Below, one piece after another: positions 34,101-45,590 of a DNA stretch of 64,000 bases (positions within the stretch are counted from its first letter, which is position 1; every line of letters starts with the position of its first letter). Below the pieces are notes generated by a model. That model was not told the DNA's origin. It saw only the letters and a list, made by a program, of their open reading frames with translations, and ran no database searches. The translations under genes and the position numbers were made by a program. Source of the stretch: Juglans regia (taxonomy: Eukaryota; Streptophyta; Magnoliopsida; Fagales; Juglandaceae); the NCBI RefSeq assembly GCF_001411555.2, contig NC_049909.1:15868686-15932685 (forward strand), in the 5' to 3' direction.

Positions 34101-35733
34101 CTCGACTCAACACTCAACTCACCCAACCACTGCCTATCCCATTCATAACTACCTCTCCTATGCTCAGTTCGCTCCCTCCCACAAAGCATACTCTATTACT
34201 CTTTCTCTTACATATGAGCCTATAAGTTATGATGAGGCAGTGTTGTCTGAACATTTAAGAGAGAGGCCATGAGATCTAAACTGGAGGCTTTAGAGGCCAG
34301 TGGCACATGGACAATTACCCCCTTATTTGTTGGTAAATCAACAGTAGGGTGCGAATATGTCTACAAAATAAAATTGAAGTTTGATGGTACAGTGGACGAG
34401 CACAAAGCCCGATTGGTGGCTAAGGGCTACACATAGATAAAGGGCTTCGATTACCGAGAGACCTTTAGTCATGTTGCTAAAATCACCATTGTTCGATTAT
34501 TCTTAACCTTGGCAGCCATCCACAATTGGCATTTATGTCAATTGGATGTTAATAACGCATTTCTCCATGGAGATCGTGAAGAAGAAATCTACATGAAATT
34601 ACATCTAGGCTACCAAGTTCAAGGGGAGTCTCCTTCACATGGCAGTGGAAGATTGGTCTGTAAGTTGCAAAAATCTTTATATGGCTTAAAATAAGCCACT
34701 CGGCAGTAGCACTCAAAATTCTCTTCTGCTCTTGTTGTCATTGGTTTTCAACAGTCAACTATTGATTGTTCACAAGATCAGATGAGTAACGATACATTGC
34801 CCTTTTGGTCTATGTCGATGATATCCTCATAGGAAGTTCAAGTTTGGCTACCATTGAATTTGTCAAACTGCACTTGCACTCTCAATTTAAGATCAACGAC
34901 CTTGGATCTTTGAAATACTTCTTGGGTCTAGAGATTGCTCGATTTACAACTGGAATCCATCTTTGCCAAAGAAAATAAAGCCTTGAAATTCTTGAAGATG
35001 GTGGTCTTCTTGGTTGCAAACCAGCTAACACTCCTATAGAAGTTAACCATAAGCTGGCTCATTCTCCCACAGATTTATTGGCTGATATTACAGGGTATAG
35101 AAGAATGGTGGGTAGATTGATTTATTTGACAATCACACGGCCTAACATCACATATGGTGTTAATATTCTCTGTCAATCCATGGATAAGCAAGCTCAAGTC
35201 CCTTTGCAAGCAGCTCATAAGATCTTAAGGTACATAAAAGGCACGATTGAACAAGGAATTTTCTTCTCTTCACAATCTTCATTGCACCTTAAGGCATTCA
35301 ATGATTCTGATTGGGTTGCATGTCCAGAGACTAAGAGATCAATCAGAGGTTTTTGTGTCTTCATTGGTGACTCTTTAATCAGCTGGAAGTCTAAGAAGCA
35401 GGCCACTGTTGCACGATCATCAGCATAATAAATTGTTTGGATTCTTTCTTTATTAAAGGATTTCAATACAGAACATTCACGACATGCTTTACTATTGTGA
35501 TAGTCAATCAGCTCTCCACCTTACTAAAAATCCCATCTTCCCCGAAAGGACAAATCACATAGAGTTAGATTGTCACTTTGTTAGAGAAAAGGTCCTTTCT
35601 GGTATCATCACACCAGTTCACACTGCTTCCAAGTTTTAACTTGCAGATATACTGACCAAAGCCTTGCCTGCAGCCGCACTTCATTTTCTACTATCCAAGA
35701 TGGGCATCTTGACGGGGAGTCTCAAGAATTGAA
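31196..35733 (+). pseudogene. Copia gag-pol of the second element, disrupted
   Basis: The gag (31196-32053) has the UBN2_3 features PLIGPNYLSWIRSFTLAISI and LHHQLNFIVQGNHSVSDYF. The zinc knuckle (CNHCGKNGH) is cut by a frameshift near 32030, and the next frame resumes with DKCYRLIGFPPNF. The protease reads WIVNTGATDHM, with the catalytic Asp replaced by Asn. GAG-pre-integrase (LWHFRLGHVSNQRM), integrase (IVDDYSRVTW, an RSNNGLEF where the Asp is Asn, NEVVERKHQ), reverse transcriptase (YKIKLKFDGTVDEHKARLVA; YVDD at 34811-34822) and RNase H (WKSKKQATVARSSA) follow. At least seven frame changes or stops occur, including TAG at about 34436 and TAA at about 34693. Two mutated acidic catalytic residues add to the damage. 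Confidence 0.9.
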
Positions 35734-36050
35734 GGATCCATCAAATAATTTCCCCAAGTCAGAGAAGAGAGTTCGTCCTTATGCGAGCGCAGCTGTACAA
35801 AAGGCCAAGCCTACATCTGTCCACCGTCCAATAGTTAGTTAGAATATTCCTGATCTGTACATTCCTTATTCCTCCTCTGTACATGGCTGGCTGTAGTGCT
35901 AGCAATATTAGTGATTCCCTCTGTCATTCTTTGGTTGGCTGCAACCTTGTATATATTCTTTTAGGTGCTATACAATATACGAAGGAATAAAATCATTCTT
36001 CTAAAATTCAATTGTCATTTCTTTTATGTTCTCAAATCCACTTTTCATCA
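35720..36050 (+). repeat. 3' LTR of the second Copia element
   Basis: This is a direct repeat of 30785-31108, beginning TCTCAAGAATTGAAGGATCC, with small insertions (for example GAGCG and CTGAT) relative to the left copy. Confidence 0.85.
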
Positions 36051-37262
36051 ATCCAGCAAGTTCATACATATATATTTAAACCCTCTGCCCTGTATTTTCT
36101 ACATACATGAGTAGTACCATATATTAAAACAATGTGCCTGATCTTTTCCAAGGACAGAGATCTGGGACAAGTAGTCTTCGACGATTATAATGTTTTAACC
36201 TTTCATTATGGTTCAGATCGAAGCATAATATATAATATTGCGCTTCTCCATCTTTGCATGTCTGACTCTATGGGCGCTATCCCTGCGTGCTCGTCCGTGC
36301 CCCGCCAACCCCACTGATTTATAATATCACATATCGACGGCCAGTACTAGTCTAGCTGAGAATATCTCCAAATATGCTTAATTAATTCCTCATACATTAT
36401 ATTCTAAGCCGAGCTAAGTGCAAGCAATCAATCTCAAAAAGACGACAAATTTAACATGGGGGCCGGAGTCCAGCAACTCGGTCAAAATTAATCTAAAGTT
36501 ATTGCCGAGTCATCTACTGTCTGTACTGTTTCCCTTCCGAGATCTAATAATTATGATTCTCCACAAAAAGGGTTTCCTTGAGGAAGATGATCAGCATGCA
36601 GGCCGTTGTCTAGTAGTGGGAATATCTTATACGAGGCCAGATACGGAGATTGATCACCGATCATGCCACAATGGTAAGTAAACATAAATAAAAAAAGAAA
36701 AAGCAGCACTAGAGACGATCAAAGCTGGAATACGTACGTACAGGATTCAAAAAGGAGTGAGACAAACTTCTAGATGATCACTAGGCAGTCCTAAACTGCT
36801 ATGCGCGCGATGAATCGAAAACCAGGAGCTAGCAATGGCCGGGCCGGAGGCTGCTGGCCTCTGCCTTATGTTTCCTGATTAAAACAGATCGAAGTGATCA
36901 TGCAAGTTCGTCATAATATATAAAATTATACGTTAATTAATTATTTGGAATTAATCTTTCTTTTTCCTCTAAAAGAATCTAATGCATGCAGCATGCCTCG
37001 TTGTAAAGTATTAATAATGCAAGTTCGGGAAACCTAGGTTTTCAGATATCTTTTGGGCTATATATATTGGCAAAGAATAATTAAAGCATTATATATTTAA
37101 GGTCAGGGATGATCATGAGAAATCCTTTACTGTACGTACGTATTACCATGATATTCTTGGTGTCTGGCTCTTTTCGATCTCCTTCACGTTTGCTAGCTAA
37201 GGCAACCAGCTAGCTAGGTCAGACGTACTATTGATAACAGCACATGCATGGTGCGGTGCTGA

Positions 37263-37304
<42 letters not shown>

Positions 37305-37612
37305 AGGAAAAGGAGATGATCTCTTTCCAGTCGTGTAGGTTTAATTCGGTGTCATCGATCTCTTCCTGCCCTAATTAGCCATCGATCCCCCTCGGCTCCT
37401 GATCACTATAATAGGGTTAAATTAATTATTAGGTTTTCATGAACCAGAAAAAATTCGTTAAAACCTCTAGATTCATGTATAGTGAATCTAGATCTATATA
37501 TACATGAATCTATTTATTGACACGCCCAACACATCAATTAATAAATCTTCTATATAATTTACCCACTGAAAAGCAATAAATAAACAAATATATATATATG
37601 TATGTATGTAAG
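36051..37612. other. intergenic spacer
   Basis: No gene is supported; open frames here are short and without domains. A (TA)n microsatellite spans 37266-37301. The DNA is rich in GCTAGCTAG, CGATCGA and CATGCATG palindromes, as is common in plant spacers. Confidence 0.6.
37266..37301. repeat. (TA)n microsatellite
   Basis: This is an uninterrupted TA run of about 36 bp. Confidence 0.95.
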
Positions 37613-37617
37613 AGATC

Positions 37618-38036
37618 CACTACAAGAAATCAGATCTTTTACAGCAACTTTAAAATTGCCACAAATAAGTTAATTGCAAAGACGATTATATTTCACTGGA
37701 AATAACTTTTTGCGATGATACTTCACAATCACTGAAAAAGAACTATTTTTTTGCGACGATTTGTTAATTACTTTTTATGACTATTCTTAACGATTTAATG
37801 GTAAATAGAAAGTCTATTTCCGTCGATTTTTGGAACAGTTACGACAGAAAGAAATTGTCTGAAATAGTATTTTTTTACGACAATTTTTATATATCACTAA
37901 AATTGATCAGAAATGACGCCTTGATTTCATCAAACATGCAGCAAATTATAAATTGTAAAAAATGATCAATTGTATCGATTATTAGGGATATTTGTGATAA
38001 TTTTGAGCATTGGAAAAGACTTAATTTCTTGTAGTG
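37618..38036. mobile_element. CACTA-type MITE, 419 bp
   Basis: It starts CACTACAAGAAAT and ends ATTTCTTGTAGTG, a perfect 13-bp terminal inverted repeat of the CACTA (En/Spm) type. Subterminal DNA has repeated GCGACGAT/TTTTGCGA-like motifs in both directions, possible binding sites for a TNPA-like protein. It has no coding capacity. The flanks are AGATC on both sides (37613-37617 and 38037-38041), a perfect 5-bp repeat where 3 bp would be usual. A CACTA coding relic lies 15 kb away at 20560-22997 but is not functional. Confidence 0.9.
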
Positions 38037-38041
38037 AGATC

Positions 38042-38960
38042 ATGGAAGTGCATTGGAAAGTAAAAGGTGGAGAATCTCTCGATCGAGCACACGTGCATAC
38101 GAGAAAGAGAATGTCTGGGCACAAATTCAAGAAGTCATCAAAGGGGAAGCCGACAGCTGATCAAGGGCTCATCATTTTTCTTATATATAATGGTCAGTGA
38201 TTATAAGGAGTTGTCGTACTCCTATATATATATTATATATAATATATGGTGCAGCTACCTTAACTACTTTATAATTATTTCTTGCTGTTGATCACCGGCG
38301 CCACATAACTTTCACATCAGGTATCTAGAGTTCCATATTATATATATATACACACAACAAATATCTACGCAAATTCCATGCCAATTGGTTGCCGTTAACA
38401 TGCTGAGCATCTGATCAAATATCTCTGTGAAGTCTTAATTATTTTTTTTCTAAATTTTCAGGATTCAAACCGCGTATTTATCATGATCATTAGTCAGAGT
38501 ACTCCTGAAAAGTCAAAAATATTCTTTGTGATTGGAGCAAAGTAATAATTCAAAAATAAATAAACTTGGAAAAAAACAAAAGAAACAAAAAACAAAATCA
38601 CAGAGCTCATGATGATGAGAAACATGTGTTGGCTTTAACAATTCCATAATATATATATAAGCTTAGTGGAAGAAGCATTTTCTTTATAAAAACTCAGTTA
38701 GATCATCGATGTTGCAGATCACTTCATGAGTCTCTGATCATCATGACTATATTATACAAACAATTAATTAACAAAACGGGAATTATAATGCTAAGCAAAG
38801 TGATCATCATCTTGGTGTTGTCTAATCATTCTTGCTCTAATTATATAACTTTAAGATTCTATATTGCATTCCAATGAATGGCCGTGAGAAAGTTTTACTT
38901 TGAGTTGGAACATGAAGCCAGAGAAATGCTAATTGCTTTTCTTCCTAATTATAGAATATT

Positions 38961-39003
<43 letters not shown>

Positions 39004-39307
39004 TCTCATGCTCGATCGATCGCTAATTCTTTTCTGATATCTGCTATATTTCTTTGATAATATCTAATGCGAACATCTCCATGTGCTGCGAACCTTGTTT
39101 TATAATCATGTCGAAAGTTAAAGAATGCCACACGTGGGACCGTCACAAACAACTTAAATAGCAGTCTCTACTAGTAACATGACAAGCGTCAGTCAGCACA
39201 TGAGAAGCTAGCTAGCTTGATTCTTTCCTTAATTCCCCCGGCCATGTCTGTTTCTTCTTAATTAGTTTAAGAAAACGGCCTCTCCTTTCCAAGTTCCAAC
39301 CCTAGTC
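38042..39307. other. spacer and presumed promoter of the CEP gene
   Basis: No other gene is supported. Several TATATA runs are present (38342-38353, 38965-39002). The last ~200 bp before the CEP start should hold its promoter and 5' untranslated region; a TTAAATA motif near 39153 is a weak TATA candidate. Confidence 0.55.
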
Positions 39308-39649
39308 ATGGAACACAGAACGATCACGATAACCTTTTTAATCATGGCTATCCTGATCCTCCACCAAAACTTGGGCTCGATAGCAGCGAGGCCATCAAGG
39401 CCGCCAATGATCAGTACTACTAGTACTAGTACTACTACAATTCATCCACCAGCTGCAATTATTCCTAGAGGCTCCTTGAGCAAGCCAAGAGTAGTACTAC
39501 CAAGGCCTCCTTCCATTGATCATGGGTTTACTGTAAATCCTTATAAGATGACCGATGCAGATGCCTTCCGACCGACGACCCCGGGTCCTAGCCCTGGTGT
39601 AGGCAACAAAAAAGGGCCGCCATCTACGCACACCATAATAAGAAATTAG
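39308..39649 (+). CDS. CEP (C-terminally encoded peptide) precursor
   Basis: The 113-residue intronless frame starts with a clear signal peptide (hydrophobic TITITFLIMAILIL, likely cleavage after SIAA near residue 27). A Ser/Thr/Pro-rich variable region follows, then one CEP domain, AFRPTTPGPSPGVGN, at residues 86-100 (39563-39607). The consensus is xFRPTxPGxSPGxGH. Phe, Arg, both FRPT and PG positions, and SPGxG are all kept; only the final His is Asn. CEPs are secreted, proline-hydroxylated 15-residue hormones perceived by CEPR-type leucine-rich-repeat receptor kinases, and act in nitrogen-demand signalling and root growth. A 13-residue basic tail (KKGPPSTHTIIRN) follows the domain and must be trimmed. 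The start is the first Met of the frame. It is distinct from PIP and IDA peptides because it has FRPT. Confidence 0.9.
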   Translation: MEHRTITITFLIMAILILHQNLGSIAARPSRPPMISTTSTSTTTIHPPAAIIPRGSLSKPRVVLPRPPSIDHGFTVNPYKMTDADAFRPTTPGPSPGVGNKKGPPSTHTIIRN

Positions 39650-40269
39650 GAATCCCATATCACATGCATTCGTGCTTATGCAATAAGATTTTCCTTGCGA
39701 AAGTTGTCTTCATCATCATTCTTGTACGTACGTATAAAGACGCTGATTAATCAGGGTTTTCAAGCTGCATGCATGACATGATCATCTGCTTCCAATGTGA
39801 GATGCTAGCTCCATTATTATTAGGGCGAAGGTAGTAAGTACGTACTAGATCATGCATGATATATATGAGTGTTCCCTATTTGTGCAAGTACTCGAATTAG
39901 TGTTTTTTTTTTTTACATTGTTTTGTGTTTTTTGGTTTTTTAGATATATAGTTTTGGCAATGTTTGGTCTTTGTGCTTTAAGATCTATTGATTAATACTA
40001 CTCTAAGTTCTCATTTTTCTGAAGGGCTATTAATTACTGAAATGAAATTATAAGCTGCATGGCCCCAAAAGTAAATATTAATTCCCATAATTAAGGGTGC
40101 GGTCAGTGCCCTTAAAGAAAAAGAACGTCTCCGTTTCAGTACTTGTCAAACATTAATTTTACTTTTATATCTTGATAAATAAAATGAATAAAATATGTTA
40201 AAATAGAGAGAATCTTTATAATTCCCTTGAAGCTTGCTGTGTGTGCGTGTGAGCGTGGGTGTGTTTTAC

Positions 40270-40315
<46 letters not shown>

Positions 40316-40892
40316 AGCGAGGGGAGAGAGAGAGAGATCAGCGAGGGGTGCGGGGGCGGGGCCTCAACCCGGCCATATATTATATCCCAAGTTGCAGGGT
40401 TTAAATGATATCATATATACTAATTTGACATGCAGTTCGTCCTTTTGCTTTGGGAGATCATGATAAAATTAGAAGGGTCTTGCAGCCGTAGTTTATTGCT
40501 TTTATCACCTGCTGGGCACGTACATACATATATATATATATATATAGTACTTTAACCAGTCATTTGCCACAATAATTGAAGAAAATACTTTAATTAGGAA
40601 CCTGACTCTAATGATCATTCATGACCATCAGCTAGCTAGCCACGGCGGGCGGCCTTGATCTAGATCTTGAATGACACATTTGATTTGGGGTTATATCATC
40701 ATGTGAGCCGAAATCTCTTTCTCTCGATCTCTGATGATCTATAAAAGACGATAATTTATAAGGGTACTGGTACTGCCTTTTAATTTCCTTTATGATTTTG
40801 CTAAGACCAGTGCTGCACCAATATTGTCTCTTTCTTTGACAAATTAAGGCTTATAATATATTCAAAAAAACATAAAGATGATCATAAGCTGT
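39650..40892. other. spacer downstream of the CEP gene
   Basis: No gene is supported. The first ~400 bp probably include the CEP 3' untranslated region. A (GA)n microsatellite lies at 40271-40312 with GAGAGA-rich flanks, and a TA run near 40528-40546. Confidence 0.55.
40271..40312. repeat. (GA)n microsatellite
   Basis: This is a GA run of about 42 bp, followed by a second shorter GA block. Confidence 0.95.
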
Positions 40893-41106
40893 AAGGTTCA
40901 GAGACTCGGATTGCAAGAAGGGAAAAATGATTCTAATTTCTTCCAAAAAGTAAAGTGATTTTACACTAGTGTTCTATTTATATACATTATAACAAAAGCT
41001 ATTGAAAACAGAAACAAAAAACATTACACGTGCATACTTAAATAAGAGAGAACTAATTAATTACAAAGTCCTTAATAATAAGCACGTGATTTATATACAT
41101 CTAATA
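40893..41106 (-). repeat. 3' LTR of the third Copia element (end approximate)
   Basis: It follows the polypurine tract directly and starts TATTAGATGTATATAAATC on the minus strand. A second TATA-like ATGTATATAAATAG occurs inside. No second LTR copy exists in the window, so its end could not be set by comparison. Confidence 0.6.
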
Positions 41107-43920
41107 CTTCCCCTCAAGATGGAGAATAAATTTTTAAGATTCTCATCTTGCGTAACAAAATAGAAAAGGATTGAAAACCAAGTGGTTTGGTGAGAATGTC
41201 AACCAAATGAGAAGCAGAAGCAACATGTAATGTCCAAATTAATCCAACCTGAAGCTTCTCACAAAATAAGATGACAGTCAATTTATATGTGTTTCATGCG
41301 CTCATAAAAAATAGGGTTTGTTGCAATATGAAGTGCAGCCTGATTATCACAAAAAAATAAAACAGCTTGTGGGTGAGAAATGGAAAAATCAGCAAATAAA
41401 GAACGAAGCCAAGTAAGTTCACAAACTGTAGAGGCCATAGCCCTATACTCAGCCTTTGCGGAATATCTTGAGACAGTGGACTGCTTCTTAGATTTCCAAG
41501 ACAACATACCAAGAAACACACAAAAACTAGTGATATATTTCTTTGAATTAGAGCAAGCTGCCCAGTTTGAATCAGCAAAAGCTTTGAGATGAAGTGGAGA
41601 ATCTGATGGAAAAAATCAGCCTTGACTAGGTGCGAATTTAATGTATCGTAGAATACGATGTGCAGCATGAAGATGAGGAACGAGGATGTGCCATGAACTG
41701 ACTTAAGTTATGAACTAAAAAAGTGAGATCTAGTCGAGTCAAACACAAGTATAACAGATGACCAATCACATGTTGATAAGCACCAGGATTAGATAATAAT
41801 TCACCCTTAGAATTATTTAGTTTCAAGTGTTGTTCCATAAAATTGACAGGTTTAGCTCCAAGAAAACTTGTATCTTTTAGAATGTCAAGGGCATATTTTC
41901 TTTGGCAAAAAAAAAAATTCCTTTAGCTGAGCAAGCAAATTCAAAGCCTAAAAAAATTTTTAAAGGCCCCAAATCCTTGAGTTTAAACTAACTGTTGAGA
42001 AACTCTTTCAAAACAAAAATTGCATGAGTATCATTACTGGCAATGACAATATCGTCAACATAGATAATGAGAGCAATGAAAGAAGAACCTTGAAACCGAG
42101 TAAACAAAAAATAGTCATTCTTAGATTGAGCAAAACCATGTTGAACCAAGGTGGAGGAAAATTTAGCAAACCATTAGCGGGAGGCTTGCTTTAATCCATA
42201 AAGAGATTTGTGTAACCGGAAAACCCAAGACTCCCCCTTATTGCCAAAACCAGGTGGAAGAGTCATATAAACCCCTTCATCAAGACTACGATTCAAAAAA
42301 GCATTATTAACATCTAATTAGTTCAAAGATCAACCCTTGATAGCAGCCAAAGCAAATAAGATTGAATAGTCACCATTTTAGCTACAGGAGAAAAAGTTTC
42401 CAAGTAGTCCAAACATTGACGTTGCGTATAACCCTTTGCAACTAAGCGGGCTTTATGCCTTTCAACTGAACCATCAGTTTTAAGTTTAACTTTATAAACC
42501 CACTTACAATCGATAGGTTGCTTCCCAACAGGTAAATCAATAAGAGACCAGGTTTTATTCTCTTCTAAAGCTGCAAATTCAGTTGTCATAGCATCTCTCC
42601 AGTGGTTATATTGCATAGCTTGTTTAAAAGATGTGGGCTCAAATTGATCAGAAACAAATAAGGAAAAAGCTCGATGGGCAGAAGATTGTTTAGAATATGA
42701 AAGTGTATGAGAAAGGTCATAAGGCTTACCTGCAAGAGGAGATAAGATTGTAGGAACTGAAATAGAACTACAATTGTAATCATGCAAATACCCAGGTAAT
42801 CGAGAAATACGAGTGGATCTTCTCAAAGGACAAGAAGGAACAAAACTAAATTAGAATCTGAAAGAAACTATGAAGAATTAGAAGTGGTAGAATCAAAGAT
42901 TGGGGAAGGTAAAACAGAAGATGAAAATTGTGAATCAGAAACAGGAGAATGCTTAGAAGTATGAAGGTTAAAAGAATGGAATGGAAAAATAGATTCATGA
43001 AACAAAACATCTCGTGAGACAAAGATGAAATTAGTATCAAGATTTAAAAGCTTGTAACCCATGACACCATGAAGATAACCAAGGAGAATATATCGACGAG
43101 ATCTAGGATCAGATTTAGCTCGATTATGAGAAAGGGTTGCAGCATAGCAAAGAAAACCAAAAACTCTAAGATGAGTATAAGAAGGGATAGCATGAAAAAG
43201 CATTTCAAAATGAGTTTTATTGGACAAAACAGGTGTAATGAGATTGATAGCAGTAAGTATACAATCTCCCCAGAAGCAAATAGGAAGATTAGCTTGGAAC
43301 TTGAGAGAACGAGCAACATTTAGAATGTGTTAATGTTTATGTTCAACAATGAAATTCTGTTGAGATGTTTGCACATAGCTACTTTGATGAACAACACCCA
43401 TAAGAGCAAAAAAATCTTGCATAGAAAATTCTACACCATTGTCTGACCGAATGATTTTAATTCTAGTTTGAAATTGAGTTTCAACCAAAGTAAAAAAAAA
43501 AAAAAGAATGAATCAATGGGCGCACTTCAGATTTATATTTCATCAAATAAACCCGAGTATGCCTAGAATAGTCATCAACAATTGTCGAGAAATATTGGAA
43601 TCCATCAAATGTAGGAGTAGACATAGGACCCCAAATATCACAATGAATCAAATCAAAGATTGAATTATTAACTCGAGTACTAATAGGAAATGACAGTTTC
43701 TTTTGTTTAGCAAGAGGAGAAATTGAGCAATGATGTTGCTTATTAGAAGAAGGAATTTTAGATGCAACATCATGAAGAACAATCAATTGAGAAAATGAAG
43801 GGTGACCTAAATGATGATGTCAAAGATTAACAGACTCGTGAAAAATAGGAAAAACAGTAGAAGATATAGTAGAAATGAAAGACTTGTGATACACTGGTTG
43901 TTGCAGAATGTAAAGCAACC
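41107..43920 (-). pseudogene. Copia pol fragment (integrase, RT, RNase H), disrupted
   Basis: On the minus strand, pieces read in order. First is the pre-integrase to integrase start (FDLIHCDIWGPM, STIVDDYSRHTRVYLM at 43481-43786). The integrase C-terminal part follows ([20 protein letters not shown] at 42868-43227). Then comes reverse transcriptase (42323-42826: PIDCKWVYKVKLKTDGSVER, ARLVAKGYTQ) with an intact YVDD near 42055. RNase H comes last (41283-41519: LSWKSKKQSTVSRYSAKAEY and HIATNPIFYERMKHI). At least six frame changes separate them. Its sequence resembles the second Copia element more than the first, but it is a separate insertion. Confidence 0.87.
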
Positions 43921-44231
43921 ATCTTTGATTTTATATTTCAAAGTGGATATCATTTAGTTCAGAAAGAAACAAACTTAACCCTACAACAACAATATTTAAG
44001 GCCCTACATTTGGGTTTATATTCCAAAAGAAATAGTCAAGTCTATATTTGGAGTCTAATGGAGTCCTTATAAAGGCCAATACGAACCTCATACCAATGTC
44101 AGATTGAATCTCATACCAATGTCAAGTCTATATTTGCAAGCTCTCATTTGCCACCGTCTTATAGACATAAGGTGTCATAATCTCGTCCACTTAAATACCT
44201 AATGTATCAATTGTCAAGCTATTTTGTTGTG
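43921..44231. other. intergenic spacer
   Basis: No gene was found. A short tandem duplication of CTCATACCAATGTCA occurs near 44091-44125. Confidence 0.5.
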
Positions 44232-44236
44232 ATACG

Positions 44237-44514
44237 TGTTAAGATATAAAATAAATAATAATTTTTACGTATTTTCATTAGCTTAATCTTTTGGAACAAG
44301 TGGTAATTTCACATGGTATCAGAACAAAGGTCTTGAATTCGAACCCTGACTTTACATTTTACCCAATTTAATTAAATATTTCATGTATTGGGCTCACTTA
44401 TTGAAGAGGGATTTGGCCCACAAGTGTGAGAGAGTGTTAAGATATAAAATAAATAATAAAATCTATCACTTCTCATCAATTAATTAAGTTTTTGGTATAA
44501 GTGGTGATTTCACA
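44237..44514 (+). mobile_element. TRIM (miniature LTR retrotransposon), 278 bp
   Basis: A 77-bp left LTR (44237-44313) starts TGTTAAGATATAAAATAAAT and ends TTTCACA. A primer-binding site TGGTATCAGA follows directly. The interior is about 120 bp, ends in a purine tract (GTGTGAGAGAG), and is followed by an 80-bp right LTR (44435-44514) with the same start and end. Perfect target duplications ATACG flank it (44232-44236 and 44515-44519). Both LTRs have TG...CA ends. There is no coding capacity, so it moved using proteins of another element. The size and layout match the TRIM class. Confidence 0.92.
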
Positions 44515-44519
44515 ATACG

Positions 44520-45415
44520 GCTTAAATCACATACTTTTTTTTTATTAGGATTGGCTTTATTTCCATATGTAATGAACCAACAATGCTCATGTCATATCCG
44601 AGCTAATATTCCAAAGGAACTAGTTAAGATTGCAATTCTCATTCAAGTATCTTATAAACCCTTTTAGTGTGATATGATTCAAATTATCTCATATCTAGTT
44701 AGGATTGAATTTGACATCATTTATAACAACATAAGAAAAGTATAAGCTGCCACATATGAGTTTATGCTCCAAATTGAAGTTATAGTTGGATTCTTTTAGA
44801 ATCATTATCAAAGAGCTTCTCCACCATTGTGGGATGTGGAGGTACTCAATGCATGCTTATGATCAGACTCATTCACCTCTATGATAGATCACAACTCACC
44901 CAATGTGGAGTTTGATTGTTATTACAATCTCCTCCACTTAAATGATCTCTAGTGTTCTCAGCAAGGCCCACATTGCACTAAGTATCCCAATGTCACATAA
45001 TACTATGATATTGACTTTAAGGGAGAAATTCCTGGCCTTACAAAGATTCTAGAGAATTTCAAACGTGATATTGACTAATGTTTGGAGTATAAATTCACAC
45101 GTGGCTTGAACTTTGATTGGGTCGTTACACTTTTCGAATGTGGATCCCATACATATGGAGATAATTATTATTGTGCCTTTCTCTCCAACTTGGGAAATTA
45201 TTTTTTAAAGTAGAGAATTGGAAATTAGGATCTTAATCCCTACCTAACTAGTGCTCATAGATTTGAAACTAATTAATGAATTATCAATAATGAAACAATG
45301 TACTCTTGTCTTACCAACTACTCAATCGGCATCACTATAATAAGAGAAATGGGGTGATCATTGGCATTTTTAACTAGTTTCTAATCAATGAGAATTGAGC
45401 TTATAATTAATTAAT
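44520..45415. other. intergenic spacer, possible old LTR remnant
   Basis: No gene is supported. The stretch includes CTCCACTTAAATGATCTC, with a similar CGTCCACTTAAATACC on the other side of the TRIM, and a CCCAATGTGGAGTTTG block. This suggests an old repeat split by the TRIM, but I could not define ends. Confidence 0.4.
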
Positions 45416-45590
45416 GAGAAATGATTTATACGAGCTCTAAATAGACAAATCTCATACAAGGCCTTGTAAAAAAATGGACCACACATTAAAAAATTGTAAA
45501 AAAAGACTATTATTTATTAGTAAGACCCTCTTTTTTATAAAAAAATTTATATGAGTTTTGTCTATTTGAAACTTATATCTAACATTACTC
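45416..45590. mobile_element. Mutator-like foldback MITE, 175 bp
   Basis: Termini are GAGAAATGAT on the left and AACATTACTC on the right (reverse complement GAGTAATGTT). The arms are complementary over much of their length, for example AAATAGACAAATCTCATACAA against AAATAGACAAAACTCATATAA. Perfect 9-bp flanks TTAATTAAT lie at 45407-45415 and 45591-45599, matching Mutator-like target duplications. It belongs to the same family as 19808-19980, which shares GAG(T/A)AATG ends. Confidence 0.78.

Larger units (their letters stand above)
30785..36050 (+). mobile_element. second Copia LTR retrotransposon, decayed
   Basis: Direct terminal repeats of 324 and 331 bp flank a disrupted Copia gag-pol. The primer-binding site TAGTATCAGAGG follows the left LTR, and a polypurine-like GACGGGGAG precedes the right one. 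LTRs differ at clearly more sites than those of the first Copia element and have several indels, so this insertion is older. I could not find a convincing 5-bp target duplication. The gag type (PLIGPNYLSW ... SIKNKLGFLDG) differs from the first element, so it is a separate lineage. Confidence 0.9.
40893..43920 (-). mobile_element. third Copia element, 5'-truncated, minus strand
   Basis: Read on the minus strand, the element starts inside the GAG-pre-integrase region near 43920. It continues through integrase, reverse transcriptase and RNase H, and ends with a purine tract (ATCTTGAGGGGAAG) and one LTR from 41106 downwards. Gag, protease and the 5' LTR are missing. The LTR's far end was not fixed; a reasonable stop is near 40893. 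Multiple stops and frameshifts make it a relic. Confidence 0.85.

Noticed and set aside
44310..44360. tRNA-like B-box (TTCGAACCC) suggesting a tRNA gene or SINE
   Set aside because: There is no A-box at the right distance and no cloverleaf. The block lies between the two LTRs of a TRIM right after its primer site.
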